A stretch of DNA of 63,635 nucleotides from Telmatospirillum sp. Its GTDB lineage: Bacteria; Pseudomonadota; Alphaproteobacteria; Rhodospirillales; Magnetospirillaceae. Below are positions 1 through 8,796 of the stretch, piece by piece; position 1 is the stretch's first letter; the number at the start of each line of letters is the position of its first letter. Position numbers and translations under genes: made by a program. The stretch covers positions 41,884 through 105,518 of the forward strand of contig WASQ01000100.1 of assembly GCA_009712185.1 (NCBI GenBank). Reading direction: 5' to 3'. A model generated the notes under the pieces. That model made no database searches, was not told the DNA's origin, and saw only the letters and a list, made by a program, of their open reading frames with translations.

Positions 1-60
1 CCCCCCCCCCCCCCCCCCCCCCCCGCCCCCGCGCCCCCCCCCGCCCCCCCCCCGGCGGCG
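1..60. other. poly-C / low-complexity left edge, probable assembly artefact
   Basis: The first 24 bases are all C and the rest is C/G only, merging into the end of the minus-strand TPR-glycosyltransferase frame. Read outward on the minus strand this is poly-G, and the right edge also runs outward into poly-G. That symmetry suggests poly-G read tails (dark cycles of two-colour sequencing) carried into the contig rather than biology. The terminal residues and stop codon of the gene here should not be trusted. Confidence 0.7.
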
Positions 61-3000
61 GGGGGGGCGGTTGTTCCGGTCAGATGGCGGAGTTCTCCGG
101 CCATTTCCCGCACGACGGAGTCCCAGTCGCCCGGGGCCGGCTGATTGAACAATCGCGCGGTCGGATACCAGGGACTGTCGCTGCGTCCTTTGAACCAGCG
201 CCAGCAGCCGTCGAACCGGTTCAGGATCCAGACGGGCTTTCCCATGGCGCCGACCAGATGCACGACCGAGGTGTCGACGGCGATGACGAGATCGAGATTG
301 GCGACGATCGCGGCGGTATCCGCGAAGTCCTCGACCTCCGCCATCGGGTCGAACGGGCGGAGGTCGGGTGCAAGATCATCGAGCTGCTCCGCGGTCCCGC
401 CCTTCTGGAGACTGACGAAACTGACGCCGGGAGCCGTGAGGACGGGGGTAAGACGGGACAGGGCGACGCTGCGCCGGCCGTCCACCAGCGTCGCGCGTGG
501 TTGTTCCGGCCGCGGGTTCCCCGCCCAGACAAGGCCGACTTTCAGTCCGCGGAGTCCCGCCAGCCTGTCGCGCCAGAAGGCGATCCGCGCGGGCGGCGCG
601 GCGACATAGGGGACCGTTGCCGGAATACCGTCCACTGTCAATCCCAGGCGGTCGGGGACGCTCATCATGGGCAGATGTGTGTCATAGGCGGGCAACGGCG
701 CTCCGGTCGCCACCACCGCCTCCACCCCCGGAACGGTTGTCAGGAGGCGCACCAGCGGGGCATAGACCTCCAGCACCACGCGCGCGCCGCCTTGTGCCAG
801 GACAGAGGCGAAACGGGCGAACTGAAGGACGTCGCCCAGTCCCTGTTCGCCATGCAGCAGGATGGTCTTTCCCGCAAGGCTGCCGCCGTCCCAGACCGGG
901 CCGGGGAAGGGGCGCGGCGTCATATGGCCTTCTCCGTCGCGCCAGCGCCATTCATATTCCCGCCAGCCTGCCGGATAATCGCCGTCCTGAAGCAGGGCGG
1001 TGCCCAGGCCGTGATGCGCCTCCGCATAGTCCGGCGTCAGATGAAGACAGCGACGGTAGGCCGTTCTGGCCTCCGCCATCCGGCCGAGGGCCTGCAAGGT
1101 CACGGCGAGGCCATTATAGGCCAGGGCGAAATCGGGTTGCAGGATCAGCGCGCCGCGGGCGGCCGCCAGTGCCTCCGCGAACCGGCCCTGATCGAACAGG
1201 GCCGCGGCGATATTGGAACGCGCGGGCACATTGTCGGGATCGAAGGCCAGGGTTGCCCGTCCCGCCGCCTCCGCCTCAACCGGGCGTCCCATCATCAGAT
1301 GGATCATGGACAGGGCGCCGTGCGACGGGAAGAAGTCCGGGGCCAGACGGATACTCTCCTCGAAGGCGGTCCTGGCTTCGGCCAACGCCCCGGTCCCAGT
1401 CAGGGCGTTGCCAAGATCGTAGGACGTCCGCGGGTCCGCCGGCGTCAGGGCCCGGGCCCGGCGGGCCGCCGCGACCGCCTTTGCGGCACGACCGGAAGCC
1501 GCCAGCAGGTGGGTCAGGCCGGTCCAGGCTTCGCCCAGGAACGGAATGAGCGCCAATGCCGTCCGGCAGACGCTCAGCGCCTCATCCTGGCGGCCCAGTC
1601 GCGCGAGCGCCTGCGACAGATTGAAAAAAACCCGTCCGTCGTCGGGACGCAGCGACAGCGATTTCCGGAATGCCGCGGCGGCGTCGGCGAAGCGCCCCAG
1701 TTCCATCAACGCCGATCCCAGATTGGTCGCTGCCTCGGCATTGCCCGGGTCTGCTGCAAGGGCGGCCGCGATCCGCTCCGCCGCGACCTCGTAATCTCCC
1801 TTCTGGAGAGAGAGAAGCCCCAGGTTGTAGAGGCTTGGCCCATGGCGGGGCGAGATCGCCAGGATGTCGCGGTAGTGAAATTCCGCCAGCCCGAGGTCGC
1901 CGTCGCGATGAAGGCGCAGGGCGTCCGTGAAGCGGCGGTCGATTGTCGCCCTCTCCTCCAGATGCCGGGTCAGGGCTTTTTCAAGGTCGGCGACAACGGA
2001 CGACCAGTCTCCCGGGCTGTTCTGCCGGAACAGGCGGGCCGTCGGGTACCAGGGGCTGTCATCGCGGTTTCGCAGCCAGCGCCAGCAGCCGTCGAACCGG
2101 TTCAGGATCCAGACCGGCTTGCCCATGGCGCCGGCGAGATGGGCGACCGAGGTGTCAATGGTGATGACGAGATCGAGACGGGCAATGATGGCCGCCGTGT
2201 CGGCAAAGTCGACAACCCCGTCCATCGGGTCGGTCACGCGGACTTCGGGGGGAAGCGTCCGCAGATCCGATGCCGCCGGTCCTTTCTGCAAACTGACAAA
2301 AGACGCGCCCTTCAGCCTCAGCAGCGGCAGCAGACGGGACAGGGGAATGCTGCGCCGGAGATCGGGCGCGCAACTGTCAGGCCCGTGGGTCTGGGGCGCG
2401 CCGGACCACACCAGTCCGATCGCAACACCGTCGAGGCGCGGCAGCCGGCTTTGCCAGCGGGCGACCAGCGCCGGATCGGCGCTGACATAGGGGACCCCGG
2501 CGGGAAGGCTGTCGAGGGTGACGCCAAGCGCGGCCGCGACGCTCATCAGCGGCAGGGTGACATCGGTCCCGGCCGGGACGGGGTCTCCCTCGCGAAGAAC
2601 CCGGTCCACGCCGGGAACGGATTGCAGCAGACGCTGAAGGCTCTCCGGAACCGACAGCAGGACCCGCGCCCCCCGTGCGGCCAGCGTGATCGCGAAACGG
2701 GAGAACTGGAGGACATCCCCCAGTCCCTGCTCCGCCGTGAGGAGCACGGTTGTCCCGTCGAGGGATTTCGGCGGTTGGCCCCGCCAGTCCGGAACCGGGA
2801 CGACCCTTTGCGGCAGACTGCCCGTTCCTCCCCGCCAGCGCCATTCATAGTCCGGCCAGCCCTCCTCCAGGCGTCCCTGCAACAGGAGGTTGGCGCCAAG
2901 ATTGTAGTGAGCCTCAGGGTGGTCGGGACTGAGCGCCAGGACGGCGCGGAACGCCTCCTCCGCCTCTTCGATCCGCCGTAGCGCCATCAGCGCCGTACCC

Positions 3001-5144
3001 AGATTGTTTGCCGCCTCGGCAAAATCCGGTTTCTGGTCCAGGGCCCGCCGGTAACTCTCCGCCGCTTCCGCCGCCCGCCCCGACCGCTGAAGCGCCACGC
3101 CGAGATTGTAGTGGGTCTCCGCATCTCCGGCCCGCAGCGAGAGTGCCGCCTTGAGAAGCCGGGCGGCCTCCGGCGCGTCCCCCTGTCCCAGCAGGATCAG
3201 TCCGAGATTGTGCAGGCCCGGCGCGTGGTCCGGTGCCACATCAAGAAGTCTGCGATAGTGGGCGAGAGCTTCCGGATTCCGGCCCGCCTGTTGCGCGCGA
3301 AGGGCGTCGGCGAAAATCTGCGACGGCAGGGTGTCAGGGGCTGTGGGAGAGGCGGCGGCGATGCGGTCCGGTCGCGGCGCGGCCGTCCGGATGTCCTGGC
3401 GGTCCGGCATTCCCTGGGTGAGAGCCGCCGAGACACGCTCGATCACACCCGCCCAGTCGCCGGGGGCCCCCTGGCGGAACAGGCGGGCGGTCGGGTACCA
3501 GGGGCTGTCGTCGCGGTCCAGAAGCCAGCGCCAGCAGCCATCGTGGCGGGACAGGATCCAGACCGGCTTCCCCATGGCGCCGGCAAGATGGGCGACCGAC
3601 GTGTCGACGGTGATGACGAGGTCGAGATTGGCGATGATGGCCGCGGTGTCGGCGAAATCCCGGACATCCGGCATCGGATCGACCGGCCGCATCCCGTCCG
3701 GCAAGGCCGCAAGCGCCGCCGTGGCGCGTCCCTTCTGGAGACTGACAAAGCGGATCCCCGGCTGGCGGAGAAGCGGCTTCAGCAGCTCGGGCGCAATGCT
3801 CCGGCGCCGGTCCACAGCGTTGGCATGCGGATCATGGGGGCGCGGGTCGCCCGACCAGACGAGGCCGATGCGGCGCTCGGCTCCGGACCCTGTCAATGTC
3901 TGAAGCCGCTGCGCCCAAAACGCCGTCAGGTCGGGTGTCGGGGCGAGGTAGGGCACAGCCGCGGGAACCGCCGACAGACGGGTGATTCCCAGCCGCAGCG
4001 GCGCGCTCATCATGGGGAGATGGCAGTCGAAATCCGGCAGGGGGTCCCCGGTGGCGACGCCCTGCGAGAGTCCCGGCATCGACCGCAACAGACGGCCCAG
4101 CGGCGGATAGGCCTGGACCAGGACACGCGCCCCCCGGGCCGCCAGCAAGGGGGCGAAGCGGACGAAATGCAGGACGTCGCCCAATCCCTGCTCGGCGTGG
4201 AACAGGAGGGTCCGGCCCTCAAGCGGGCCTCCGGTCCATTCCGGCTTGCCGAGATCCGGCGGCACCATGGTTTCGACGCCGCCTTTCCACCGCCATTCAT
4301 ATTCGGCCCATCCGACCGCGTAATCGCCTTCCTGCAACAGGGTCGTTCCCAGGTTGTAATGCGCCTGGGGAAAGTCCGGGCGGATCGCGAGCGCCCGCCG
4401 GAAGGCCGCTTTCGCTCCGGCGGTCCGGCCCTGGGCCTGGAGCGCCACGCCAAGATTGTTGAACGCCACGGAAGACCCGGGATCGATTGCGATAGCCGCC
4501 CGGGCGACAGCCTCCGCCTGCCCGAACGACCCTTGCTCGAACAGGGCGGTTCCGAGGTTGGTGCGCGCCTCGACATAGGTCGGATCCAGGGTGATGGCGC
4601 GTTCGCAGCAGGCCAGGCCGGCCGCATAGTCGCCAAGCCAGATCCGGGCCGCGCCCAGATTATTGAGGACGTCAGCCTTCCCGGGTGTGAGGACCGCCGC
4701 GGACTCGAACAGGGCGGCTGCCTCGCGGTGGCGGCGGCGGCCGTCGAGCACGACCCCGAGATTGTTGCGCGTTTCGGGATCGTCCGGGCGGACGGCCAGC
4801 GAGCGGAGATAGGACCGGGCCGCATCCTGTGGACGTCCGAGATCGCGAAGCGCCAGTCCCCTGTTATGGAACGCGCGAGCGTGCGCGGGCGCGAGGGCGA
4901 TGGCGCGATCAAAGACGGCCAGGGCCTCGGCCGCTTGTCCCAGGCTTCTGAGCGCGGCTCCAAGATCGCTTGCGATATCGGCGTCATGTGGCCGGATCGC
5001 AGCCGCCTTGCGAAACATCGGGACTGCCCGCGCGAGTGCGGCGGTTTCATTCCCGACCGCCAGGGCCAGTGCCTCCGCATGGAGGGCATCGGCGGAGGGC
5101 CGGGCCGCGTTCGCTTTGGCTGCGCGGCGTTGCTTCCGGTTCAT
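1..5144 (-). CDS. giant triple-module TPR-glycosyltransferase protein, 3' end off the window
   Basis: The minus-strand frame from the ATG at 5144 has no stop down to the left edge, about 1,690 readable codons. It starts MNRKQRRAAKANAARP, typical of alphaproteobacterial TPR proteins; an in-frame stop lies upstream at 5241-5243. Three modules follow: TPRs about 15-285 then a glycosyltransferase domain about 285-570; TPRs 590-765 then 765-1040; TPRs 1050-1395 then 1395-1685. Each catalytic domain ends with the same block: DTSVxHLxGAMGKPVWIL (first Asp at residues 514, 997 and 1624), then a CWRW and DSPWYPTARLF segment. This resembles GT9/GT41-like C-terminal domains of TPR glycosyltransferases. 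Both module junctions were translated and are open. There is no signal peptide, so it is probably cytoplasmic. By position beside the hook operon and by analogy with Caulobacter FlmG it may glycosylate flagellar proteins; that is inference. The stop is not visible. Confidence 0.85.
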   Translation of the reverse strand, partial: MNRKQRRAAKANAARPSADALHAEALALAVGNETAALARAVPMFRKAAAIRPHDADIASDLGAALRSLGQAAEALAVFDRAIALAPAHARAFHNRGLALRDLGRPQDAARSYLRSLAVRPDDPETRNNLGVVLDGRRRHREAAALFESAAVLTPGKADVLNNLGAARIWLGDYAAGLACCERAITLDPTYVEARTNLGTALFEQGSFGQAEAVARAAIAIDPGSSVAFNNLGVALQAQGRTAGAKAAFRRALAIRPDFPQAHYNLGTTLLQEGDYAVGWAEYEWRWKGGVETMVPPDLGKPEWTGGPLEGRTLLFHAEQGLGDVLHFVRFAPLLAARGARVLVQAYPPLGRLLRSMPGLSQGVATGDPLPDFDCHLPMMSAPLRLGITRLSAVPAAVPYLAPTPDLTAFWAQRLQTLTGSGAERRIGLVWSGDPRPHDPHANAVDRRRSIAPELLKPLLRQPGIRFVSLQKGRATAALAALPDGMRPVDPMPDVRDFADTAAIIANLDLVITVDTSVAHLAGAMGKPVWILSRHDGCWRWLLDRDDSPWYPTARLFRQGAPGDWAGVIERVSAALTQGMPDRQDIRTAAPRPDRIAAASPTAPDTLPSQIFADALRAQQAGRNPEALAHYRRLLDVAPDHAPGLHNLGLILLGQGDAPEAARLLKAALSLRAGDAETHYNLGVALQRSGRAAEAAESYRRALDQKPDFAEAANNLGTALMALRRIEEAEEAFRAVLALSPDHPEAHYNLGANLLLQGRLEEGWPDYEWRWRGGTGSLPQRVVPVPDWRGQPPKSLDGTTVLLTAEQGLGDVLQFSRFAITLAARGARVLLSVPESLQRLLQSVPGVDRVLREGDPVPAGTDVTLPLMSVAAALGVTLDSLPAGVPYVSADPALVARWQSRLPRLDGVAIGLVWSGAPQTHGPDSCAPDLRRSIPLSRLLPLLRLKGASFVSLQKGPAASDLRTLPPEVRVTDPMDGVVDFADTAAIIARLDLVITIDTSVAHLAGAMGKPVWILNRFDGCWRWLRNRDDSPWYPTARLFRQNSPGDWSSVVADLEKALTRHLEERATIDRRFTDALRLHRDGDLGLAEFHYRDILAISPRHGPSLYNLGLLSLQKGDYEVAAERIAAALAADPGNAEAATNLGSALMELGRFADAAAAFRKSLSLRPDDGRVFFNLSQALARLGRQDEALSVCRTALALIPFLGEAWTGLTHLLAASGRAAKAVAAARRARALTPADPRTSYDLGNALTGTGALAEARTAFEESIRLAPDFFPSHGALSMIHLMMGRPVEAEAAGRATLAFDPDNVPARSNIAAALFDQGRFAEALAAARGALILQPDFALAYNGLAVTLQALGRMAEARTAYRRCLHLTPDYAEAHHGLGTALLQDGDYPAGWREYEWRWRDGEGHMTPRPFPGPVWDGGSLAGKTILLHGEQGLGDVLQFARFASVLAQGGARVVLEVYAPLVRLLTTVPGVEAVVATGAPLPAYDTHLPMMSVPDRLGLTVDGIPATVPYVAAPPARIAFWRDRLAGLRGLKVGLVWAGNPRPEQPRATLVDGRRSVALSRLTPVLTAPGVSFVSLQKGGTAEQLDDLAPDLRPFDPMAEVEDFADTAAIVANLDLVIAVDTSVVHLVGAMGKPVWILNRFDGCWRWFKGRSDSPWYPTARLFNQPAPGDWDSVVREMAGELRHLTGTTAPPAAGGGAGGGAGAGGGGGGG

Positions 5145-5322
5145 CGTCTGGGTTCTGTTCGCGTCGGCGTCGGACAGGGAAAAGGCTCCAAGTGGTGGAC
5201 GTCCGTGGGCAACAGCCGCGGCGCAGGTTAACGGCTCAGACTAGCGGACCATGATTAACGAAACCTTGCCCCGAAGGATAGTCCGTCCGCCGTCAAAAAG
5301 GGATGGGGGGATCCCGGAAAAA

Positions 5323-5338
5323 TGGCACGGCATCTGCA
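5323..5338 (+). promoter_or_regulatory. sigma-54 (-24/-12) promoter of the flgD operon
   Basis: TGGCACG-GCAT-CTGCA matches the consensus TGGCACR-N4-TTGCW with one mismatch. The invariant GG and GC are separated by exactly 10 bases. It lies about 168 bp before the flgD ATG, giving a leader of roughly 155 nt. Sigma-54 control of hook genes is established for Caulobacter and other alphaproteobacteria. Confidence 0.75.
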
Positions 5339-5431
5339 AGGAGAGGGGGCGGTAGAAAGGCCTGTGCCGGGAATCGTCCCGGATATGGCCGGCCCCTGGT
5401 GGGTCAATTCTGCAGTGACGGGAAAATTCTT

Positions 5432-5447
5432 CCTAGCTGGGGCTAGG
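5432..5447 (+). promoter_or_regulatory. small inverted repeat in flgD leader
   Basis: CCTAGC-TGGG-GCTAGG is a perfect 6-bp stem with a 4-nt loop, 58 bp before the flgD start and downstream of the predicted transcription start. A similar element (CCTAC-TGT-GTAGG, 15911-15923) lies 49 bp before fliL. It could be a protein-binding site or an RNA element; function unknown. Confidence 0.3.
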
Positions 5448-5505
5448 TAGCATTTTCACCGTAACCGGCCAGAGGACGCGCCGGCAGGTTGGGAGTACGA
5501 GGGCG

Positions 5506-6174
5506 ATGACGACGACATCAGGCGTGGGTACGGCAGGCGGAACCTCGGGTGCATCGACGACCGGGGCGGCGGCCGCATCATCGGCCAGCGCATCCTACAC
5601 GACGTTTCTCACGCTGCTGACCACCCAGCTCAAGAACCAGGATCCTCTCAATCCGACCAATACCGACACTTTTACCAGCGAGATGATCCAGCTATCGGGT
5701 GTCGAGCAGGAACTGGCGATCAACGCGACCCTGTCGACGATTTCCTCGAACCTGAATTCGGTCGCCACGTCGAACGGACTTGGATACATCGGCAAGACCG
5801 TGACGGCCAGCGGCGGCACGACGGCGATGCAGAACGGATCGGCGCAATGGAGCTATACGCTGAGCAACGCGGGCAGCAATGTGAAGCTGTCGGTCGTCGA
5901 TTCGAACGGCACCACCGTCTATACCACGACCGGTGACGCGACCTCCGGAACGCACAACTTCACCTGGAACGGCAACACATCGGGCGGCAGCGCGCTGACC
6001 AGCGGCGATTACACGCTGAAAGTGAGCGCCACCGACGCGTCCGGCGACGATATCACCACCTCGGTCAATCTGATCGGCAAGGTGACGGGCGTCGACAGTT
6101 CCAGCGGAACGACCAATCTCAAGATCGGTGACATTTCCGTTCCGGTCTCCAAAGTCACATCGATCAATAGTTAG
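5506..6174 (+). CDS. flgD: flagellar hook-capping (scaffolding) protein FlgD
   Basis: FlgD caps the growing hook and is needed for polymerisation of FlgE. The 222-residue product has the conserved N-terminal segment FLTLLTTQLKNQDPLNP (residues 34-50), followed by the SEMIQLSGVEQ stretch, and a C-terminal beta-rich half with the WNGNTSGG and SGDYTL pattern of the FlgD Ig-like domain. A Ser/Thr/Ala/Gly-rich N-terminus is usual for the family. It is the first gene of flgD-flgE-unknown-flgN-flgK-flgL, behind a sigma-54-type promoter. It is separated from flgE by 37 bp. Confidence 0.95.
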   Translation: MTTTSGVGTAGGTSGASTTGAAAASSASASYTTFLTLLTTQLKNQDPLNPTNTDTFTSEMIQLSGVEQELAINATLSTISSNLNSVATSNGLGYIGKTVTASGGTTAMQNGSAQWSYTLSNAGSNVKLSVVDSNGTTVYTTTGDATSGTHNFTWNGNTSGGSALTSGDYTLKVSATDASGDDITTSVNLIGKVTGVDSSSGTTNLKIGDISVPVSKVTSINS

Positions 6175-6211
6175 GTTTGGCCCAAACCGACTAAGCGCAA
6201 GGAGAAGGACC

Positions 6212-7918
6212 ATGGACGCAGCAATGTCTTCGGCGGTTTCGGGCCTGCAGGCGCAGAGCGCCGCGCTGTCCAATATTTCCAACAATCTGGCGAACTCGCA
6301 GACCACCGGCTACAAGTCGGTCCAGACGCAGTTCACCAGCCTGCTGACGCAGCTCAGCAATGGCGCCACCTTCACCACCGGCGGTGTCGCCGCCTCGGTC
6401 CGCCAGAATCTGCTGGCGCCGGGCACGATCACCGGGACCAGCGTCACGACCGACATGGCGATCAACGGCAATGGCATGTTCGCGGTCATGAACGGGCTGT
6501 CGGGCGGCCAGACCTACTACACCCGCAACGGCGCCTTCGATACCGACAATGCCGGTAACCTGTACCTGTCCGGAACCAACTATTACCTCCAGGGCTGGCC
6601 CACGGACACGTCGGGCAATGTGCTCTCGACCAATTCCGACAATCTCGCCTCGCTACAGGTCGTCAATATCGACAAATACAATTCGTCGGCGGTGGCCACC
6701 ACGCAATATACGATGTCGGCGAACTTCCCCGCCGCGGCGCAGAACAGCCTCGGAACGGTTGCCTACGTCAATTCCTCGGGTGTGACCGAGGATCTGTCGA
6801 TGACCTATGTTCAGACCGGAACGGGCACCATCGGAACCACGCCGACCGCCACTTATATGGTGTCCATCGACAGCGCGACCGGAACCACGATCCACGATGC
6901 CAGTTCCACGGGCAGCCAGCTTCTTTATTCCGTGACCGTCAATTCCAATACCGGCGCTATCACCCAGGTGGTGAATCTGGCGACGAACACGACCACGACC
7001 AATCTGCCGGGCATCACACCGTCGGATGCGACCAGTTCGACGATCGCGCTGCCGGGCTCTGCCGCGACGTCCTGGACCACATTCGCGGCAGCGGCCGGAT
7101 CCGGGTTCAGCAAATCGACATCGATGATGGTCTATGATTCGCTTGGCGTGCCCCAGTCCTTCGGGGTCACCTGGACGGCGGCCGGCAACAATTCCTGGCT
7201 GATGACGGTGAATTCGCCGACCAATACGGCCGGGACCAAGAGCACCGGCCAGCTCATCGACTCCGCCGGATCGGTCGTCAGCTCCTACACCTACAAGGTC
7301 AGCTTCAATTCGAACGGAACGCTGGGACAGTTCACGTCGCTGCCGGACGGGTCCGGCGGGTCGGCGCCCCTGTCGTCCTCGTCGGCGCCGATGCTCCAGG
7401 CCCTGTGGTCGGATGGCGCGGCTCCCTCGACCGGATCCCAGGCGGTCCTGCTCAATCTCGGCACCTCGGGCAAGACGGACGGATTGTCGCAGTTCTCCAC
7501 GACCTCCTCGACCTCGCTTGCGATCGCGGTGAAGACCACAACGCAGAACGGCGTTCAGTATGGGTCGCTGACGGGTGTCAATATCGACAGCACGGGAAAT
7601 GTGATCGCGGCTTACGACAATGGGCAGAAGGTGGCGATCTACAAAATTCCGGTCGTCACGTTCCCCAACGAGAACGGGCTGATCCAGAACACCGCCGGCG
7701 TCTACACGCAGTCGAGCCTGTCGGGAAATTACATGCTGAACCAGGCGGGAACCAACGGTGCCGGCGCCATCAAAGGGCAGTCCCTCGAATCCTCCACCGT
7801 CAATACGACGGTCGAGTTCTCGAATATGATCACGGCGCAGCAGGCCTATTCCGCCGCATCGCAGGTCATCGGCACCGACAAGCAGATGTTCCAGGCCCTG
7901 CTCCAGGTTATTCAGTAA
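6212..7918 (+). CDS. flgE: flagellar hook protein FlgE
   Basis: FlgE is the structural subunit of the hook. The start is the ATG at 6212, preceded by a strong ribosome site (AAGGAGAAGG); an in-frame ATG at 6128 lies inside flgD and is discarded. The 568-residue product has the N-terminal rod/hook signature SNISNNLANSQTTGYKS and the C-terminal heptad helix EFSNMITAQQAYSAASQVI, which form the D0 coiled coil. The long Ser/Thr/Gly-rich middle matches the variable D1-D2 domains. At 568 residues it is longer than the enteric protein (about 400), as often seen in alphaproteobacteria. Confidence 0.96.
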   Translation: MDAAMSSAVSGLQAQSAALSNISNNLANSQTTGYKSVQTQFTSLLTQLSNGATFTTGGVAASVRQNLLAPGTITGTSVTTDMAINGNGMFAVMNGLSGGQTYYTRNGAFDTDNAGNLYLSGTNYYLQGWPTDTSGNVLSTNSDNLASLQVVNIDKYNSSAVATTQYTMSANFPAAAQNSLGTVAYVNSSGVTEDLSMTYVQTGTGTIGTTPTATYMVSIDSATGTTIHDASSTGSQLLYSVTVNSNTGAITQVVNLATNTTTTNLPGITPSDATSSTIALPGSAATSWTTFAAAAGSGFSKSTSMMVYDSLGVPQSFGVTWTAAGNNSWLMTVNSPTNTAGTKSTGQLIDSAGSVVSSYTYKVSFNSNGTLGQFTSLPDGSGGSAPLSSSSAPMLQALWSDGAAPSTGSQAVLLNLGTSGKTDGLSQFSTTSSTSLAIAVKTTTQNGVQYGSLTGVNIDSTGNVIAAYDNGQKVAIYKIPVVTFPNENGLIQNTAGVYTQSSLSGNYMLNQAGTNGAGAIKGQSLESSTVNTTVEFSNMITAQQAYSAASQVIGTDKQMFQALLQVIQ

Positions 7919-7949
7919 GCCGGGGTCGGGGTTGTCGGGAGGTTGAACC

Positions 7950-8303
7950 ATGAGATATGACGCAGAACAGCGGAAGATGCTGGATCTCATGCAGGCCAGG
8001 GCCGCGCGCAAACTGGACGAGATCCACCAGATCCTGGCTCCCGGAATCGCCCAGTCCGCCGGCGAGGAGGAATTGCGCCGGCAGGCCGACGCCCATATGG
8101 CGTCCCTGCCGCCCGAGGAGCAGGAAAAGCTGCGCCTCAAGGCGATTGTCGCCTACAGCCAGCTTGAACGGCTGATCTCGGAAATGTCGGAGCATCTTGC
8201 CGACATCGGCGACGAGTTGAAGCGCGTGAACAGCCAGAGCCGCGCGGTTGGCGCCTACAGCCGGACGGTGAAGATGAACCGCCACGGCCCGATGCCCTAC
8301 TGA
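7950..8303 (+). CDS. small conserved flagellar-cluster protein, unknown function
   Basis: A 117-residue, mostly helical, charged protein with no signal peptide or membrane segment, lying between flgE (31 bp upstream) and the flgN-like gene (31 bp downstream) on the same strand. Its central part (EEQEKLRLKAIVAYSQLERL) looks amphipathic. I do not recognise a named family. Position and size suggest an export chaperone or assembly factor for hook-associated proteins; that is inference. Codon use matches its neighbours, so it is a real gene. Confidence 0.8.
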   Translation: MRYDAEQRKMLDLMQARAARKLDEIHQILAPGIAQSAGEEELRRQADAHMASLPPEEQEKLRLKAIVAYSQLERLISEMSEHLADIGDELKRVNSQSRAVGAYSRTVKMNRHGPMPY

Positions 8304-8334
8304 GATCGGTGGCCGCGTGACGAGGAGAGGCAGC

Positions 8335-8775
8335 ATGGACGTCCGGCAAGACCCAGCGGATCGGCCCGAAGACGAAAAAAAGGACGACGTCGCCCTGTCG
8401 GATTTCATGGGGGTGATGGGACGGCTGCAAGCGGTCATCGCCGCTGAGAACGACCTGTTGAACCGTGGTTTGCCCGCCACTCTTCTCGACACCATCGACC
8501 TCAAGGTGGCGCTGTCCGAGGAGTTCGGCTCCAAGGGCGGGGATCTGATGGGCGGCGGCGACATCATGAGCAATGCCGAACTGCAGGAGAAACTCCTGAC
8601 CGCGACGGCGGAACTCTATGCCATGACGGAGGAAAACCGTCAGTTGCTGTCGAATGCCCTGCATGCGACACGCCGGCGTGTCGACCGGGTGATGGACGCG
8701 ATCCGGGCCCTGGAAGCGGAGCCGGACGACAATGACAACCCGCAGCGGGATCTTCCCCCCGCCGGGCGACGCTAA
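8335..8775 (+). CDS. flgN: FlgN-like flagellar export chaperone
   Basis: A 146-residue cytoplasmic helical protein directly upstream of flgK and flgL, where FlgN, the export chaperone of those two proteins, is usually encoded. The region QAVIAAENDLLNRG and the C-terminal ENRQLLSNALHATRRRVDRV fit the FlgN pattern of a helical bundle with a conserved Asn-rich C-terminal helix. The start is the ATG at 8335, 4 nt after GAGGAGAGG; a GTG at 8317 would overlap that ribosome site. The call rests on context plus weak sequence pattern, since FlgN diverges strongly. Confidence 0.7.
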   Translation: MDVRQDPADRPEDEKKDDVALSDFMGVMGRLQAVIAAENDLLNRGLPATLLDTIDLKVALSEEFGSKGGDLMGGGDIMSNAELQEKLLTATAELYAMTEENRQLLSNALHATRRRVDRVMDAIRALEAEPDDNDNPQRDLPPAGRR

Positions 8776-8796
8776 CCGGAGAGCGGAGACAATCTC

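Larger units (their letters stand above)
5145..5505. other. 361-bp divergent intergenic region
   Basis: This separates the TPR-glycosyltransferase (left) from flgD (right). It holds a sigma-54-type promoter at 5323-5338 for flgD and a small perfect hairpin (CCTAGC-TGGG-GCTAGG, 5432-5447) in the flgD leader. I found no convincing open frame and no clear sigma-70 promoter for the leftward gene. Confidence 0.6.

Noticed and set aside
84-5231. Long plus-strand open frames (965 codons at 84-2981 and 706 codons at 3111-5231)
   Set aside because: They are exact antisense frames of the TPR-glycosyltransferase. The minus strand gives clear TPR and catalytic motifs; the plus frames give Arg/Gly/Pro-rich sequence with no domain. 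GC-rich codon bias keeps them open.
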